Below, one piece after another: positions 8,067-16,759 of a stretch of DNA of 52,678 nucleotides. Within the stretch, counting starts at the first letter, position 1. Each line of letters starts with the position of its first letter. This DNA comes from Demequina aestuarii. GTDB taxonomy: Bacteria; Actinomycetota; Actinomycetes; Actinomycetales; Demequinaceae. The notes beneath the pieces were generated by a model. The model saw only the letters and a program-made list of their open reading frames with translations. It searched no databases and was not told where the DNA came from. A program made the position numbers and the translations under genes. The stretch lies in NCBI RefSeq assembly GCF_000975095.1, contig NZ_BBRD01000001.1, forward strand, positions 1 through 52,678. The letters are read 5' to 3'.

Positions 8067-8813
8067 TCACATCATGAGGTCGAAGATCAGGCTGGGCCCG
8101 TCTGGCGCACCTTCATGGACGTCGGCGTGGCACCGGTACTCCGGGTCGGCGCGCGGCGTGTAGGTCGTGGGCGCGCCTGGGGGAGGGACGGTGTCATGCG
8201 TGTGGCGGCGTATCTGGTCGAACATGTCGAGAGTGATGGCGTCTGCGGGTCCCGTCGCGTGAAGCACAAGCGCGAGTGACCGATCTGCGAGTGCGAGCGC
8301 CGCGACGAGCGGTGCGTCTGCTGGCAGAGTTACCTTGCCGGGACGCGCTATCGCGATCACGAGCGCGTTGACGGACCCGACGGGTGCGGGTGTGAGCCAG
8401 GTGACCTTGGCTGCGGCAGCGTACGGACGGGCGCGGGGGACGATGTCATCTGACGGCGTGAGGATTCGGGTGACTGGGATCAGCCCGTCCGCATTTACGG
8501 CAGGACGCTCCCATTGGCTGAGGACCCGGTCGACGCCGAGTGCGGCGGCCGCCGCCGGGTCGTAAGCAAGTCGCCAGTCGCCGGACGCGTGGAACGAGTA
8601 CTTCGAATCGGTGCCGTGGCGTTCATCGCGGGTCGCGAGGTACAGGTCTGCGTCCGTCTTCGACGACCACAGCCGCCACACGCTCGGATACGCGGCAGCG
8701 TCGCCGAGTGCGAAGCGGACCGCTCCGCCTGGAGCCTGGATTGGAACCTCCCTGGAGGACCCGTCCGACTGGTTGATCGTGATCGTGCCCACGGGCTCGG
8801 GCGCCTTTGACAT
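8067..8813 (-). CDS. Hypothetical protein
   Basis: The 248-residue protein starts at the ATG at 8813 with a strong AAGGAGG site six bases upstream. It is not recognised. Residues 55-85 read TDADLYLATRDERHGTDSKY and then SFHASGDWRLAY, a beta-rich motif with spaced charged residues. The middle contains a Pro-rich link and a second beta-rich part (AKVTWLTPAPVGSVNALVIA). There is no signal peptide or membrane segment. It is the last intact gene of the tRNA island and is followed on the plus side by the decayed repeat at 9016. Confidence 0.7.
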   Translation of the reverse strand: MSKAPEPVGTITINQSDGSSREVPIQAPGGAVRFALGDAAAYPSVWRLWSSKTDADLYLATRDERHGTDSKYSFHASGDWRLAYDPAAAAALGVDRVLSQWERPAVNADGLIPVTRILTPSDDIVPRARPYAAAAKVTWLTPAPVGSVNALVIAIARPGKVTLPADAPLVAALALADRSLALVLHATGPADAITLDMFDQIRRHTHDTVPPPGAPTTYTPRADPEYRCHADVHEGAPDGPSLIFDLMM

Positions 8814-9015
8814 TTCGAACCTCCTTCGTTCGCCAGCGTACCTACCGCTGCAAGGCCCACAGGGATTGCCCGTGTCCTGACACTCCCCGGGAGGTTCCCG
8901 TGCCCGACGAATCGGCGCAGCCGCGCGAGGTCCGTGGGAAATCGCTCATCTCGCCGTGGGAAGCGGACGCGAGCGCTTTGCGAAGCTCCAGGTACGCGGA
9001 TTCTCCGAACACCCC

Positions 9016-9110
9016 ACAAAGAAGAAGGCCCCCGATCCCTGAGGATCGGGGGCCTTTCTCGTGCCCGCCCGCGCGCGTCCGGGCCCCTCGAGTGCACGGA
9101 TGGGTTCAGA
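9016..9110. repeat. Right copy of the post-tRNA direct repeat
   Basis: This copy matches 301-400: same opening ACAAAGAAGAAGGCC, a GGCCCCC-armed hairpin with different stem sequence, then 52 of 54 identical bases. No part of the tRNA itself precedes it (bases 9001-9015 do not match the tRNA 3' end). The period between copies is 8715 bp. Confidence 0.9.
9025..9056. terminator. Terminator hairpin within the right repeat
   Basis: The stem is AAGGCCCCCGATCC with GGATCGGGGGCCTT and loop CTGA. Compared with the left copy at 310-346 the inner stem has a wholly different sequence while pairing is kept. This indicates either long divergence with selection on structure, or a different source. Confidence 0.85.
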
Positions 9111-9125
9111 TAGCCGCTGCTAGAA

Positions 9126-9350
9126 CTACCCGGCGCCATCCTTCGCACGTTCCGCGAGGAGCTGTGCGATCCGGCTCTGAAGCGTGGCTCGACTCTGTGC
9201 CGAGTTCCACGCTCAATCTCGACCGTGTACTTGCGCACGCTCGCGAGCCCGTGGCACGAACCTCCAGCGGCCAGGAACGCTCGAGTGAGTTCGAAGGCTC
9301 TGTGCTCTTCGAGGAAATTGCTGCGCTAGACCCCAAGGCCAACGCGAGCA
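9126..9350 (-). pseudogene. Decayed 3' fragment of a homologue of the 452-1189 gene
   Basis: Read on the minus strand, the fragment gives TRAFLAAGGS..., then SVRKYTVEIERGTRHRVEPRF. After a one-base frameshift it gives IAQLLAERAKDGAG and a stop at 9126-9128. The intact gene has ARAFLVAGGS, SVRKFAAEIEGGTRHRVEPR, and DILAKRAKDGAS in the same order. No N-terminal counterpart was found upstream. The remaining 9351-9642 shows no gene. The fragment and the adjacent hairpin repeat the arrangement seen beside tRNA-Leu. Confidence 0.8.
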
Positions 9351-9642
9351 ATGTGGCTTGCGGAACTTCGCGTCAATGAAGAAGAACAGGTCTGCGAGGA
9401 CGTCGCCTCGGGGCTCAGGTGTCTTCCGTCGCGACGGCGCACGTTCGCATCCGATGCCGTCGGTTCGGGATGGGGCGCGCACCGGTCACCGACGCTACGC
9501 TCACTGGGACGGTGATCGAGGATGAGCGTTCGATGCAGCGGAGACCGCCAGGACGAATGCTGGGTTCAAGCGCGGTTTGACGGTGGTGTCTCGTGGACTT
9601 GCGGCCCTGGGGGTGAGAATCGCTTTGTCAGGCAGAAGAGTG

Positions 9643-10200
9643 ATGTTCGTGTACTTGCCGAGGGCTGGCGTCGACAAGTGGGGCGCGCTGCGGAGGCTCG
9701 TCGCGGTGCTCACTGTGGGACTTGCCACCTTTCTCGGAGGGTTCTTGGGGTTCATCGATCCAGCGATCGGTCGCCCAACGCCGTGGACTCGGACGGTGCT
9801 CCCGACACTGGCGATTCTTGTTCTTGCGCTACTCCTTGTTGTCGTCGCGGTGAGGCTCCGGTCGTTGCGTTTGATGCCGCTTCTCATCATCACGATCGAC
9901 GCCCAAGGCGAGACCGTTCTCCGCACAAGCCTGATCAGCAAGGTCTTGGCGCTCACGCCAGCAAGGCGTGGTCGGCTGAAGGTCGTTCTGCGCGAGTTCG
10001 TTCTTCCGCACCGCACGTTGCGAGGGTCCGTCAGGGGCGTCTACCACTTCCAGCTCACACTCGATAATGGCGAGGGAAGCCCGCTGACCATCGCCATCGA
10101 GAACTACACGCGCGACTACGACTGGCACGCCTGGCTCGATCGAGTGTTCGCGAGGATCGGGGTCCCAGCGGAGATCGAGGTTGTGCGCGCTCCGCGCTGA
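9643..10200 (+). CDS. Small membrane protein of unknown function
   Basis: The protein has 185 residues from the ATG at 9643 (MFVYLPRAGVDKWG); GTG and TTG starts upstream (as far as 9577) are also possible, and no site is strong. Two hydrophobic helices lie near residues 17-39 and 51-72. A cytoplasmic domain of about 110 residues follows (PLLIITIDAQGETVLRTSLI ... YDWHAWLDRVFARIGVP). The layout of two membrane spans followed by a beta-rich tail resembles PH-like membrane proteins, but no family is claimed. It stands alone, and 384 bases without a gene follow. Confidence 0.6.
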   Translation: MFVYLPRAGVDKWGALRRLVAVLTVGLATFLGGFLGFIDPAIGRPTPWTRTVLPTLAILVLALLLVVVAVRLRSLRLMPLLIITIDAQGETVLRTSLISKVLALTPARRGRLKVVLREFVLPHRTLRGSVRGVYHFQLTLDNGEGSPLTIAIENYTRDYDWHAWLDRVFARIGVPAEIEVVRAPR

Positions 10201-10584
10201 CGAAGCGTCCCGGTCTGGCGTGTTCCATGGCTCGGGACGGCCCAGTCCATCCGGAGAGTTTCCTCTCCACAGCCCCGTGGCTGTCCCGCCGTCGGCTGGG
10301 GGCGACTACTGCATCACCCGCTGACGCTCTTGAAGTAGGAGGACTCGCGGCGGCCCGCAGGGTCGTCGGGACCCGGGTCGCTGGGCCGCACGGACAGCTT
10401 GTCGTTGTATCCGGGCGAAACACGGAGACCAGGCGCTCGTCATGGGACCTGCTGGGTACGGATTGGCGTATGCGGTGTCGTCTGGCTGGGAGTGGGCCGT
10501 GACCACGATCAACGGCCGCAACGGGCCCATAGGCTGCAACCCTATGGAACGAGTAGCTGGTTTTGCAGATGGAGGATACGGGTC
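10201..10584. other. Gene-poor stretch with one small inverted repeat
   Basis: No convincing gene was found in these 384 bases. A short inverted repeat CATAGG-CTGCAAC-CCTATG (10528-10546) lies 38 bases before the next start codon. It could be an operator or a weak hairpin in the leader. Confidence 0.45.
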
Positions 10585-11133
10585 GTGCAGGTAGTGAGGG
10601 TTGCGGTCGTGGCAGTCGTCCTTCTTGCTGCGTCACTGTCATCGGCTGGCTGCGAACCGGAGCGTGGCGGTTGGGCGGTGGTGGTCGAGATTCGCGGCGA
10701 TCAATCGGCAATGGTCGCTGTACCCGCGTGCGCCGGAGATCGCCTGAGAGTTGCCGGCGTGAGCGAGGGCGGCGGTACTGGCGGCGCTCTGCTCCATGGA
10801 GAGGATAAGCCGCTGGACGTGGCGCGCAGCCACCTGTTCGACGTGTCCACCAAGACCGTCGAGCAAGGTCGCCTGACAAGTGATCTTCCGGTGGTTGCTG
10901 ACCGACCCTTCTCCTCGGGGGCAGGAGACTTGGAGGGCTTGGGACGCTGGACCGTTAGCACGAACGCGTGGTCGCTCGGCTTCGATTGGTCCGACGTCGT
11001 TCTCGAGGGTCCGGGCGTGTACCTGGTGCAGAGTGACACCTCGGCACAGGTGGTGGTGTCGCCCATTGAGGACTCGGGTGTGAGCATCGCGGAGCGAGCG
11101 CTGGCATGGTGCTCCGAAGCCCCAGGGGAGTGA
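10585..11133 (+). CDS. Secreted protein or lipoprotein of unknown function
   Basis: The protein has 182 residues. The GTG at 10585 is chosen because GGAGG lies nine bases upstream and it opens directly into a signal peptide (VQVVRVAVVAVVLLAASLSS then AGC). Cys23 could be lipidated, although the -3 position is Ser rather than Leu. Two further cysteines (VPACAGD near residue 53 and ALAWCSEA at the end) might form a disulfide outside the cell. The mature part appears beta-rich and acidic and is not recognised. It converges on the LacI gene at 11330. Confidence 0.65.
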   Translation: MQVVRVAVVAVVLLAASLSSAGCEPERGGWAVVVEIRGDQSAMVAVPACAGDRLRVAGVSEGGGTGGALLHGEDKPLDVARSHLFDVSTKTVEQGRLTSDLPVVADRPFSSGAGDLEGLGRWTVSTNAWSLGFDWSDVVLEGPGVYLVQSDTSAQVVVSPIEDSGVSIAERALAWCSEAPGE

Positions 11134-11329
11134 CCGAGAGCGTCTTGGCTTGAGTGTCGTTCCGCTCAGGTTCCTTGTCCGACGGGGGTCTGCCGCATCG
11201 ACGGGTGACATCTGATCTGGCTTGCCCATCCGGCTGATCCGTCGTGGGTTTGGTTCCTCGGTGGCGGTGAGTGCTGACGCCCTCGCGGAGTAAGCGCAGC
11301 AGGCGGCCTCGATGGCTGCCGGGGTGGCA

Positions 11330-12394
11330 TCACCTATCGAGCTGGCGCACCGAGTCACGGTCGCGCTTGGGCATCGGGATCAGGTGGACGCCGCTGCCGG
11401 GTGCAGGCTGGTCAGTGCCGCGGCGGTCGTGCTCGATCACGTCGACCACCAGATCCGCCGCCCTCTTGCCCATGGCGCGGTGCGGCAACGCGAACGTGGT
11501 GAGGCCCGGGTGCAGCCACGCAGCGATCGACGCGTCGTCGAAGGAGACGACGGAGACATCGCCCGGAATCGACAGGCCGTGCTCTTGCACCGCTTGGTAG
11601 GCGCCCATCGCGAGGCGGTCGTTGAAGCACAGCAGCGCCTCCGGCACGCCCTTCTCCAGCAGTGCGCTGGCGGCGCGGTACCCCTCCGGTGGCAGCCACT
11701 GGTTGATGTCCCGGCCCGATGCGGGGGCGAGGCCGTTCTCTCCCAGCACTTCGAGGATGCCAGCCAGGCGCTGCCGGGCGGCGCTCGAGATGGTGCGGAC
11801 GTCGTCCGGGCCGGGGCCGGCGCCGATGAGGTGGATGTCGCGATGTCCCGCCTCGACCAGAGCGGCGGCGGCGTCGCGCCCGGCCTGGTGCTCTGCGGGC
11901 AGGACGACGGGCAGGGTCAGGTCACCGTCGGTGGAGATGTTGAGCAGCACCGCGGGAGTCCGGGTGAGCTCGGCGGGCAGGTCGCGTCCGTGGGTCAGCA
12001 TCGAGGCGAGGATCACGCCGTCGACCTGACGATCGAACATCGCGTCGAGGAGCTGGCGTTCGAGCGTGGTGTTGCCGCCGGTCTCGCCGACGAACACCAT
12101 GAAGCCGCGGTCGCGGGCTGCCTCGATGGCGCCCTTGATCATCTCGCCGGCGAGGCGGGAGGAGGCGACGGAGTCGGAGATGAAGCCCAGGGTGCTCGTG
12201 TGGCCCTTGCGCAGGCCCACTGACACGGCGTTGGGTCGGTATCCCAGTCGTTGAGCGGCGTCACGGACGCGCTGCTGCGAGCTGGTGGAGATGCGAACGG
12301 CGGCGCCCCGTCCGGAGAGCACGAGGGAGGCGGTCGAGACGGCGACGCCGGCTTCGGCGGCGACATCGGCCAAGGTCACCCTCTTGTTGGCCAC
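11330..12394 (-). CDS. LacI-family transcription regulator of the sucrose locus
   Basis: The 354-residue protein starts at a GTG at 12394 with GGAGGAG six bases upstream. Residues 5-50 are a LacI-type HTH and hinge (VTLADVAAEAGVAVSTASLV, then LRKGHTSTLGFI). The periplasmic-binding-protein-like effector domain follows (DRQVDGVILAS, CFNDRLAMGAYQAVQEHG, VSVVSFDDASIAAWLHPGLT). It is divergent from the solute-binding-protein operon across 172 bp and most likely represses it until a sucrose-type sugar binds. The effector is inferred from the sucrose phosphorylase in the operon. Confidence 0.9.
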   Translation of the reverse strand: MANKRVTLADVAAEAGVAVSTASLVLSGRGAAVRISTSSQQRVRDAAQRLGYRPNAVSVGLRKGHTSTLGFISDSVASSRLAGEMIKGAIEAARDRGFMVFVGETGGNTTLERQLLDAMFDRQVDGVILASMLTHGRDLPAELTRTPAVLLNISTDGDLTLPVVLPAEHQAGRDAAAALVEAGHRDIHLIGAGPGPDDVRTISSAARQRLAGILEVLGENGLAPASGRDINQWLPPEGYRAASALLEKGVPEALLCFNDRLAMGAYQAVQEHGLSIPGDVSVVSFDDASIAAWLHPGLTTFALPHRAMGKRAADLVVDVIEHDRRGTDQPAPGSGVHLIPMPKRDRDSVRQLDR

Positions 12395-12470
12395 GCCACT
12401 CTCCTCCCCTCCGCTGCCGTAGCGGTGTCCGCCAGGACTATAACGATTGAGCCACCTTAGGGCATCTGAG

Positions 12471-12524
12471 TTGACAGTCTGCCTGATCGTGAGCGACGCT
12501 AACGCTTGCTAGTTCGGTTTAGCA
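12471..12524 (+). promoter_or_regulatory. Candidate promoter/operator region of the sucrose operon
   Basis: A consensus -35 box TTGACA lies at 12471-12476, but no well-spaced -10 box is clear. Between 12499 and 12524 there is an inverted-repeat-rich segment (GCTAAC ... GTTTAGC, and GCTAGTTCGGTTTAGC at 12509-12524). This is a plausible LacI-family site. A minus-strand TATAGT box at 12437-12442 could serve the regulator gene. Confidence 0.35.
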
Positions 12525-12566
12525 CGAGCGCCCAAGACTTGGGCAGGAGAGGAATGGGAGACAACG

Positions 12567-13958
12567 ATGTCCCAGACACCAACACCCCGCACCACCACGA
12601 GGCGGCGCACGGTGCGCTCCGCCGCACTGGGCGCGATCGGGCTTCTCGCCCTCGCCGCCTGCTCCCCCCCGGGAGGCGATGAAGAGCCAGAGGAGACCTC
12701 TGCCCCCACCACGTCCGCCACGACCTCCGCCAGCGGCGAGATCAGTTGTGGCACCGAGGAGGTGACGGTCGAGGCGTACGTCGAGACCGGCTTCCCGGTC
12801 TTCGCCGAGCTCGCCGCCGAGTTCGAGAGCCAGCACCCCAACGTGACGTTCAACATCCGCGAGGACCAGTTCGCGGTCATCACCCAGAACGCGCCGCGCA
12901 TCCTCGCGGACTCCGAGACGGACATCATGCGCCTGCCGCAGATGTCGGAGCTCGCGTCCGACGGCCTGCTGCTCGACCTCGACCCCTATGCCGAGGCATT
13001 CGGATGGGACCAGTGGCCCTCCTCGCAGCTCGAGCAGATGCGCGTCGACGACGAGGGGCGTCGCGGAAGCGGCCCGCTCTACGCGATGGGCCTCAACTAC
13101 TCGATGACCGGCGTCTTCTACAACGTCGAGCTCGCGGAGCAGATCGGCATGACCGAGCCGCCCGCCACGCTCGACGAGTTCGATGCCTACCTGCAGGCGG
13201 CGGCGGACGAAGGCCTCACCCCGCTCAACCAGTTCAACGGTGGCGCCACCGGCGGCCTCGCGTTCCCGCTGCAGGCGCTCATGGCGTCCTACGGCGACCC
13301 GAGCGAGATCAACTCGTGGGTCTACCAGCAGGAGGGCGCGAACATCGACACGGAGTCGAACCTCGCGGCCGCGCAGCACCTCAACGGCTGGATCGAGTCT
13401 GGCTACTTCGCCGATGACATCAACGCGATCGACTACGCGCAGATGATGGCGCGCTTCATCGAGGGCGACAGCGTCTTCATCTTCACCGGCGACTGGGAGT
13501 CTGGAAACCTCGACACCCAGATGCCGGGCAACGCGGGCTTCTTCCTGATGCCCCCGCTGGAAGAGGGCGGCCAACTGGGCGCCATGTCCGCACCGCTCAC
13601 CTACGGAGTCTCGGCGAACGCCGCGAATCCCGACTGCGCCGCGACGTTCCTTGACTGGGTCGCCACCGACGAGACCGCTCGCACCATCGCGGTCGAGATC
13701 GGCGGCTCCCACCCCATGGGACCGGCAGACGCGTTCATGCCTGAGCTCGACGAGTCCTCGGTGACCGCACAGACCCTCGCGGCCGGCGCCACGGTGGCCG
13801 AGAACAACGGCACGATGGACTTCATCGCCAACGCGACGGGATCCATCTACGCACAGAGCTGGACTCCTCAGCTCCAGAACATGGTGGCCGGTCAGCAGAC
13901 GCCCGAGGGTCTCCTCGAGACCGTCCAGTCCGACTACCTCGAGCAGATTGGCGAGTGA
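12567..13958 (+). CDS. ABC sugar transporter, solute-binding lipoprotein (CUT1)
   Basis: The protein has 463 residues. The twin-arginine-rich N-terminus leads to a hydrophobic stretch ending in the lipobox LAAC (Cys32), followed by a Ser/Thr/Glu linker to about residue 60. The mature part has features of type-1 extracellular sugar-binding proteins (SQHPNVTFNIRED, GVFYNVELAEQIGMTEPPAT, FTGDWESGN). It would be tethered outside the membrane and deliver sugar to the two permeases directly downstream. With the downstream sucrose phosphorylase the likely ligand is sucrose or a related alpha-glucoside; this is inference from context. Confidence 0.92.
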   Translation: MSQTPTPRTTTRRRTVRSAALGAIGLLALAACSPPGGDEEPEETSAPTTSATTSASGEISCGTEEVTVEAYVETGFPVFAELAAEFESQHPNVTFNIREDQFAVITQNAPRILADSETDIMRLPQMSELASDGLLLDLDPYAEAFGWDQWPSSQLEQMRVDDEGRRGSGPLYAMGLNYSMTGVFYNVELAEQIGMTEPPATLDEFDAYLQAAADEGLTPLNQFNGGATGGLAFPLQALMASYGDPSEINSWVYQQEGANIDTESNLAAAQHLNGWIESGYFADDINAIDYAQMMARFIEGDSVFIFTGDWESGNLDTQMPGNAGFFLMPPLEEGGQLGAMSAPLTYGVSANAANPDCAATFLDWVATDETARTIAVEIGGSHPMGPADAFMPELDESSVTAQTLAAGATVAENNGTMDFIANATGSIYAQSWTPQLQNMVAGQQTPEGLLETVQSDYLEQIGE

Positions 13959-13966
13959 CCTAACCG

Positions 13967-14941
13967 ATGTCTACGTCCTGGAGCACCACGGATAAGGCCA
14001 CGAGCCGCCCGTCCGCCCCAGGGCCGTCAGACGACCTCCGCCGCAAGCGCCGCGCCGCCAAGGTGCGGCGCTTGCGGACGGGGCTGCCGGGGCTGCTTCT
14101 CGTGGCGCCGGCGCTCGCGTTCTACGGAGTGTTCGTGCTGCGGCCCCTGGCGGCCACGGTGCAGTACTCCTTCTATGAGTGGAACGGCATCAGCACCGCG
14201 ACCTGGGCTGGCGTCGACAACTACGTGCGGCTGCTGACCGACCCCGACCTTCTCGGGCCGATCCTCAACGCTCTGCAGCTCATCATCTACTTCTCGTTCG
14301 TCCCCGTCGTGTTCGGCGTGATCGCCGCGGCGATCATCCGCAAGATGGGAGCGAGCCGGCTCGCGGGCATCTCCCGTACGGTGCTGTTCCTGCCCCAGGT
14401 GATCCCGCTGGTGGCAGCCGGCATCATGTGGACGTGGCTGCTCGCCACGGACGGCGCCGTGAACCAGGTCATGCGAGTGATCGGCCTCGACGGCCTCACC
14501 CGAGCCTGGCTGGGCGACTTCGACACCGCGCTTCCCGCCGTCGGCGTGATCGGCGCCTGGGTCAACGTGGGCCTGTGCATGCTGCTGATGCTCGCCGGCA
14601 TGACCAAGGTGGACCCCTCGCTGTACGAGGCCGCCCGCCTCGACGGCGCCGGACCCATTCGGGAGTTCGTGTCCGTGACCCTCCCGGCCGTGCGCCAGGA
14701 GCTGGGCGTCGCGATCATCATCACGGTGATCAGCGCGCTGCGAAGCTTCGACATCATCTTCATCTCGACTCAAGGCGGACCAGGCAGTTCGACCATGGTG
14801 CCCGGGCTCGAGATCTACTACCTCGCGTTCTTCGAGCGGGAGATCGGCCAGGCATCCGCCCTCGCCGTGGCGCTCACGGTGCTGGTGCTCATCGTGGTCC
14901 TCCCGCTCAACCGCCTGACCAGATCGGATAGCGACTCATGA
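13967..14941 (+). CDS. ABC sugar transporter permease (MalF/UgpA type)
   Basis: The 324-residue protein has a basic N-terminal tail of about 40 residues and six predicted membrane helices. The inner-membrane permease EAA loop is YEAARLDGAGPIREFVSVTL near residue 225. It starts eight bases after the binding-protein gene. Its stop overlaps the next start by four bases (ATGA at 14938), so the two permeases are translationally coupled and form the heterodimeric channel. Confidence 0.92.
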   Translation: MSTSWSTTDKATSRPSAPGPSDDLRRKRRAAKVRRLRTGLPGLLLVAPALAFYGVFVLRPLAATVQYSFYEWNGISTATWAGVDNYVRLLTDPDLLGPILNALQLIIYFSFVPVVFGVIAAAIIRKMGASRLAGISRTVLFLPQVIPLVAAGIMWTWLLATDGAVNQVMRVIGLDGLTRAWLGDFDTALPAVGVIGAWVNVGLCMLLMLAGMTKVDPSLYEAARLDGAGPIREFVSVTLPAVRQELGVAIIITVISALRSFDIIFISTQGGPGSSTMVPGLEIYYLAFFEREIGQASALAVALTVLVLIVVLPLNRLTRSDSDS

Positions 14942-15762
14942 ACACCACCGCTCGCGAGCTCTGGACGGGGCGGATCCTCCTCATCGTCGTGATGGCGGTG
15001 ACCATCGTGCCGTTCGTGAGCCTGTTCATCACGGCGCTGCACCCTCCCGGCACCTACCCGCCCGGGCTGGCGCTGCCCGAGGAGTTCCACTGGAACAACT
15101 TCCTGCTGGCCTTCGAGGCCGCAAACATGGGCGCGCTGCTCCAGTCGAGCTTCATCATCGAACTCGGCGTGGTGCCGGTGGCCATCCTGATCGCGACTCT
15201 CGCGGGCTTCGCTCTCGGCCACCTCAACGTGCCCTTCAAGCGGACGCTGTTCATCATCTTCGTGCTGGGCCTGACGCTGCCGTTCGAGGGCATCATCGTG
15301 CCGCTGTACTACCAGATGCGCGAGTACGGGCTCCTCAACACCCAACTGGCGATCATCCTGCCGCTCATCGGTCTGTTCATGCCGTTCGCGGTGATGTGGA
15401 TGCGCGCGCACTTCGTCAACATGCCGCAGGAGCTGTCGGAGGCCGCGCGCATGGACGGCGCGAGCACGTGGCAGCTGTTCTGGCGGGTGCATGTGCCGTT
15501 GTCGCGCCCGGCGATCGCTTCGCTCGCGATCCTGCTGTTCCTGTGGACATGGAACCAGTTCCTTCTGGCGATCGTCCTGGTCGACGATCCGGAGAAGCGC
15601 ACCATGGCCGGTGCGCTGGGTGCGTTCCAAGGCCAGTGGGGCACCGACATCCCGCTGCTGTGCGCCGGCTCACTGCTGATCCTCACCCCCACGCTGATCG
15701 TGTTCCTCGTGTTCCAGCGCCAGTTCGTCGCCGCACTGCTCCAGGGAGCGGTGAAGGGATGA
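14938..15762 (+). CDS. ABC sugar transporter permease (MalG/UgpE type)
   Basis: The 274-residue protein has six predicted membrane helices and the EAA loop SEAARMDGASTWQLFWRVHV near residue 165. It pairs with the preceding permease. Its stop overlaps the start of the alpha/beta hydrolase gene (ATGA at 15759). No ATP-binding subunit is encoded in this locus, so a shared ATPase (MsmK/MalK type) from elsewhere in the genome must power it. Confidence 0.92.
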   Translation: MNTTARELWTGRILLIVVMAVTIVPFVSLFITALHPPGTYPPGLALPEEFHWNNFLLAFEAANMGALLQSSFIIELGVVPVAILIATLAGFALGHLNVPFKRTLFIIFVLGLTLPFEGIIVPLYYQMREYGLLNTQLAIILPLIGLFMPFAVMWMRAHFVNMPQELSEAARMDGASTWQLFWRVHVPLSRPAIASLAILLFLWTWNQFLLAIVLVDDPEKRTMAGALGAFQGQWGTDIPLLCAGSLLILTPTLIVFLVFQRQFVAALLQGAVKG

Positions 15763-16745
15763 CGCGCAGTGATGGGATGACCGAGGAGCTGTCACGCCCC
15801 CCGTTCGACCCCGAGGTGGCCAGGGCACTGGCGCAGCAGCAGGACATCATCGTGACCACCATGAGCCACGACGACATTCCACGCGTGCGGAGCCTGGGTG
15901 CGGACGTCGCCCCCACGGCGCCGCTGACCCACGGCGGCTTCGATCGGACGGACCTGACCGCGCCGGGGCGACAGGACCTCCCGGACGTCCCCGTCGTGGT
16001 GCTCACCCCGGGGGATCGCGGAGCGCCGGCCCCGGTGCTCGTGTTCCTGCACGGCGGAGGCATGATCGCGGGCATTCCTGAGTCCGACCTGGATGCCATG
16101 GCCGACCTTGCCCATCACACCGGCTGCGCGGTGGTGTCGGTCGCGTACCGGCTTGCTCCTGAGCAGCCGTACCCCGCGGCAGTCGACGACGTGGTGACGG
16201 CTCTCGAGTGGCTCGCGTCGGGCGAGGCTCCTGCTTCGCTCGACCCGCAACGCATCGTGCTCAGCGGGATCAGCGCAGGGGGTGGCCTCGCGGCCGCCGT
16301 CGCCCTCCGGTGCAGGGATGCGCGCGGTCCGCGACTCAGCGGACTGCTGCTGATGTGCCCGATGCTCGATCACCGTTCGAACTCTGCTTCGGCACGCCAG
16401 ATGATCGGCGCCGGCTCGTGGGACGCGACCGCGAATGCGACGGCATGGGAGGCCTATCTGGCCGGCGCGGCCCCGACGTCCCACGCGTCCGCGGCGCTGG
16501 CCGACGACCTCTCCGAGTTGCCCCCGGTGTTCATCGACGTAGGCTCGACGGAGACGTTCCGCGACGAGTGCGTCGACTTCGCGTCACGTCTGTGGCAGCA
16601 CGGCGGCGATGCCGAGCTGCACGTGTGGCCGGGCGGCGCCCATGCGTTCGACATGCTCGCGCCGTGGACGCGGATGGCGCGCACTGCCCGGGACACACGT
16701 GAGGCCTGGCTCCGTCGCCTGCTGACCCGCCTGCCCGCCGCGTGA
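15759..16745 (+). CDS. Alpha/beta hydrolase, HSL-type esterase
   Basis: The 328-residue protein starts at the ATG at 15759, overlapping the permease stop; a second in-frame ATG at 15777 is possible. It has the oxyanion-hole motif HGGG (FLHGGGMIAG), the nucleophile motif GISAGG with Ser172, DVGSTETFRD for the acid, and GGAHAFDM for the His. These define the hormone-sensitive-lipase-like carboxylesterases. It is cytoplasmic, with no signal peptide. Its position between transporter and sucrose phosphorylase suggests it removes acyl groups from an imported acylated sugar, but the substrate is not evident. Confidence 0.88.
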   Translation: MTRSDGMTEELSRPPFDPEVARALAQQQDIIVTTMSHDDIPRVRSLGADVAPTAPLTHGGFDRTDLTAPGRQDLPDVPVVVLTPGDRGAPAPVLVFLHGGGMIAGIPESDLDAMADLAHHTGCAVVSVAYRLAPEQPYPAAVDDVVTALEWLASGEAPASLDPQRIVLSGISAGGGLAAAVALRCRDARGPRLSGLLLMCPMLDHRSNSASARQMIGAGSWDATANATAWEAYLAGAAPTSHASAALADDLSELPPVFIDVGSTETFRDECVDFASRLWQHGGDAELHVWPGGAHAFDMLAPWTRMARTARDTREAWLRRLLTRLPAA

Positions 16746-16759
16746 CCCAAGGAGATCTC

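Noticed and set aside
9001..9015. Second tRNA 3' end as an att site next to the right repeat
   Set aside because: The bases before 9016 do not match the tRNA-Leu acceptor or T-arm, so a classical integrase att duplication is not supported.
10227..10539. Short frames on both strands before the lipoprotein gene
   Set aside because: There are no start signals, and composition is like random high-GC sequence.
15396..15758. Upstream extension of the esterase frame
   Set aside because: It overlaps the permease gene, and the extra sequence is low-complexity. The ATGA overlap at 15759 fits the operon style.
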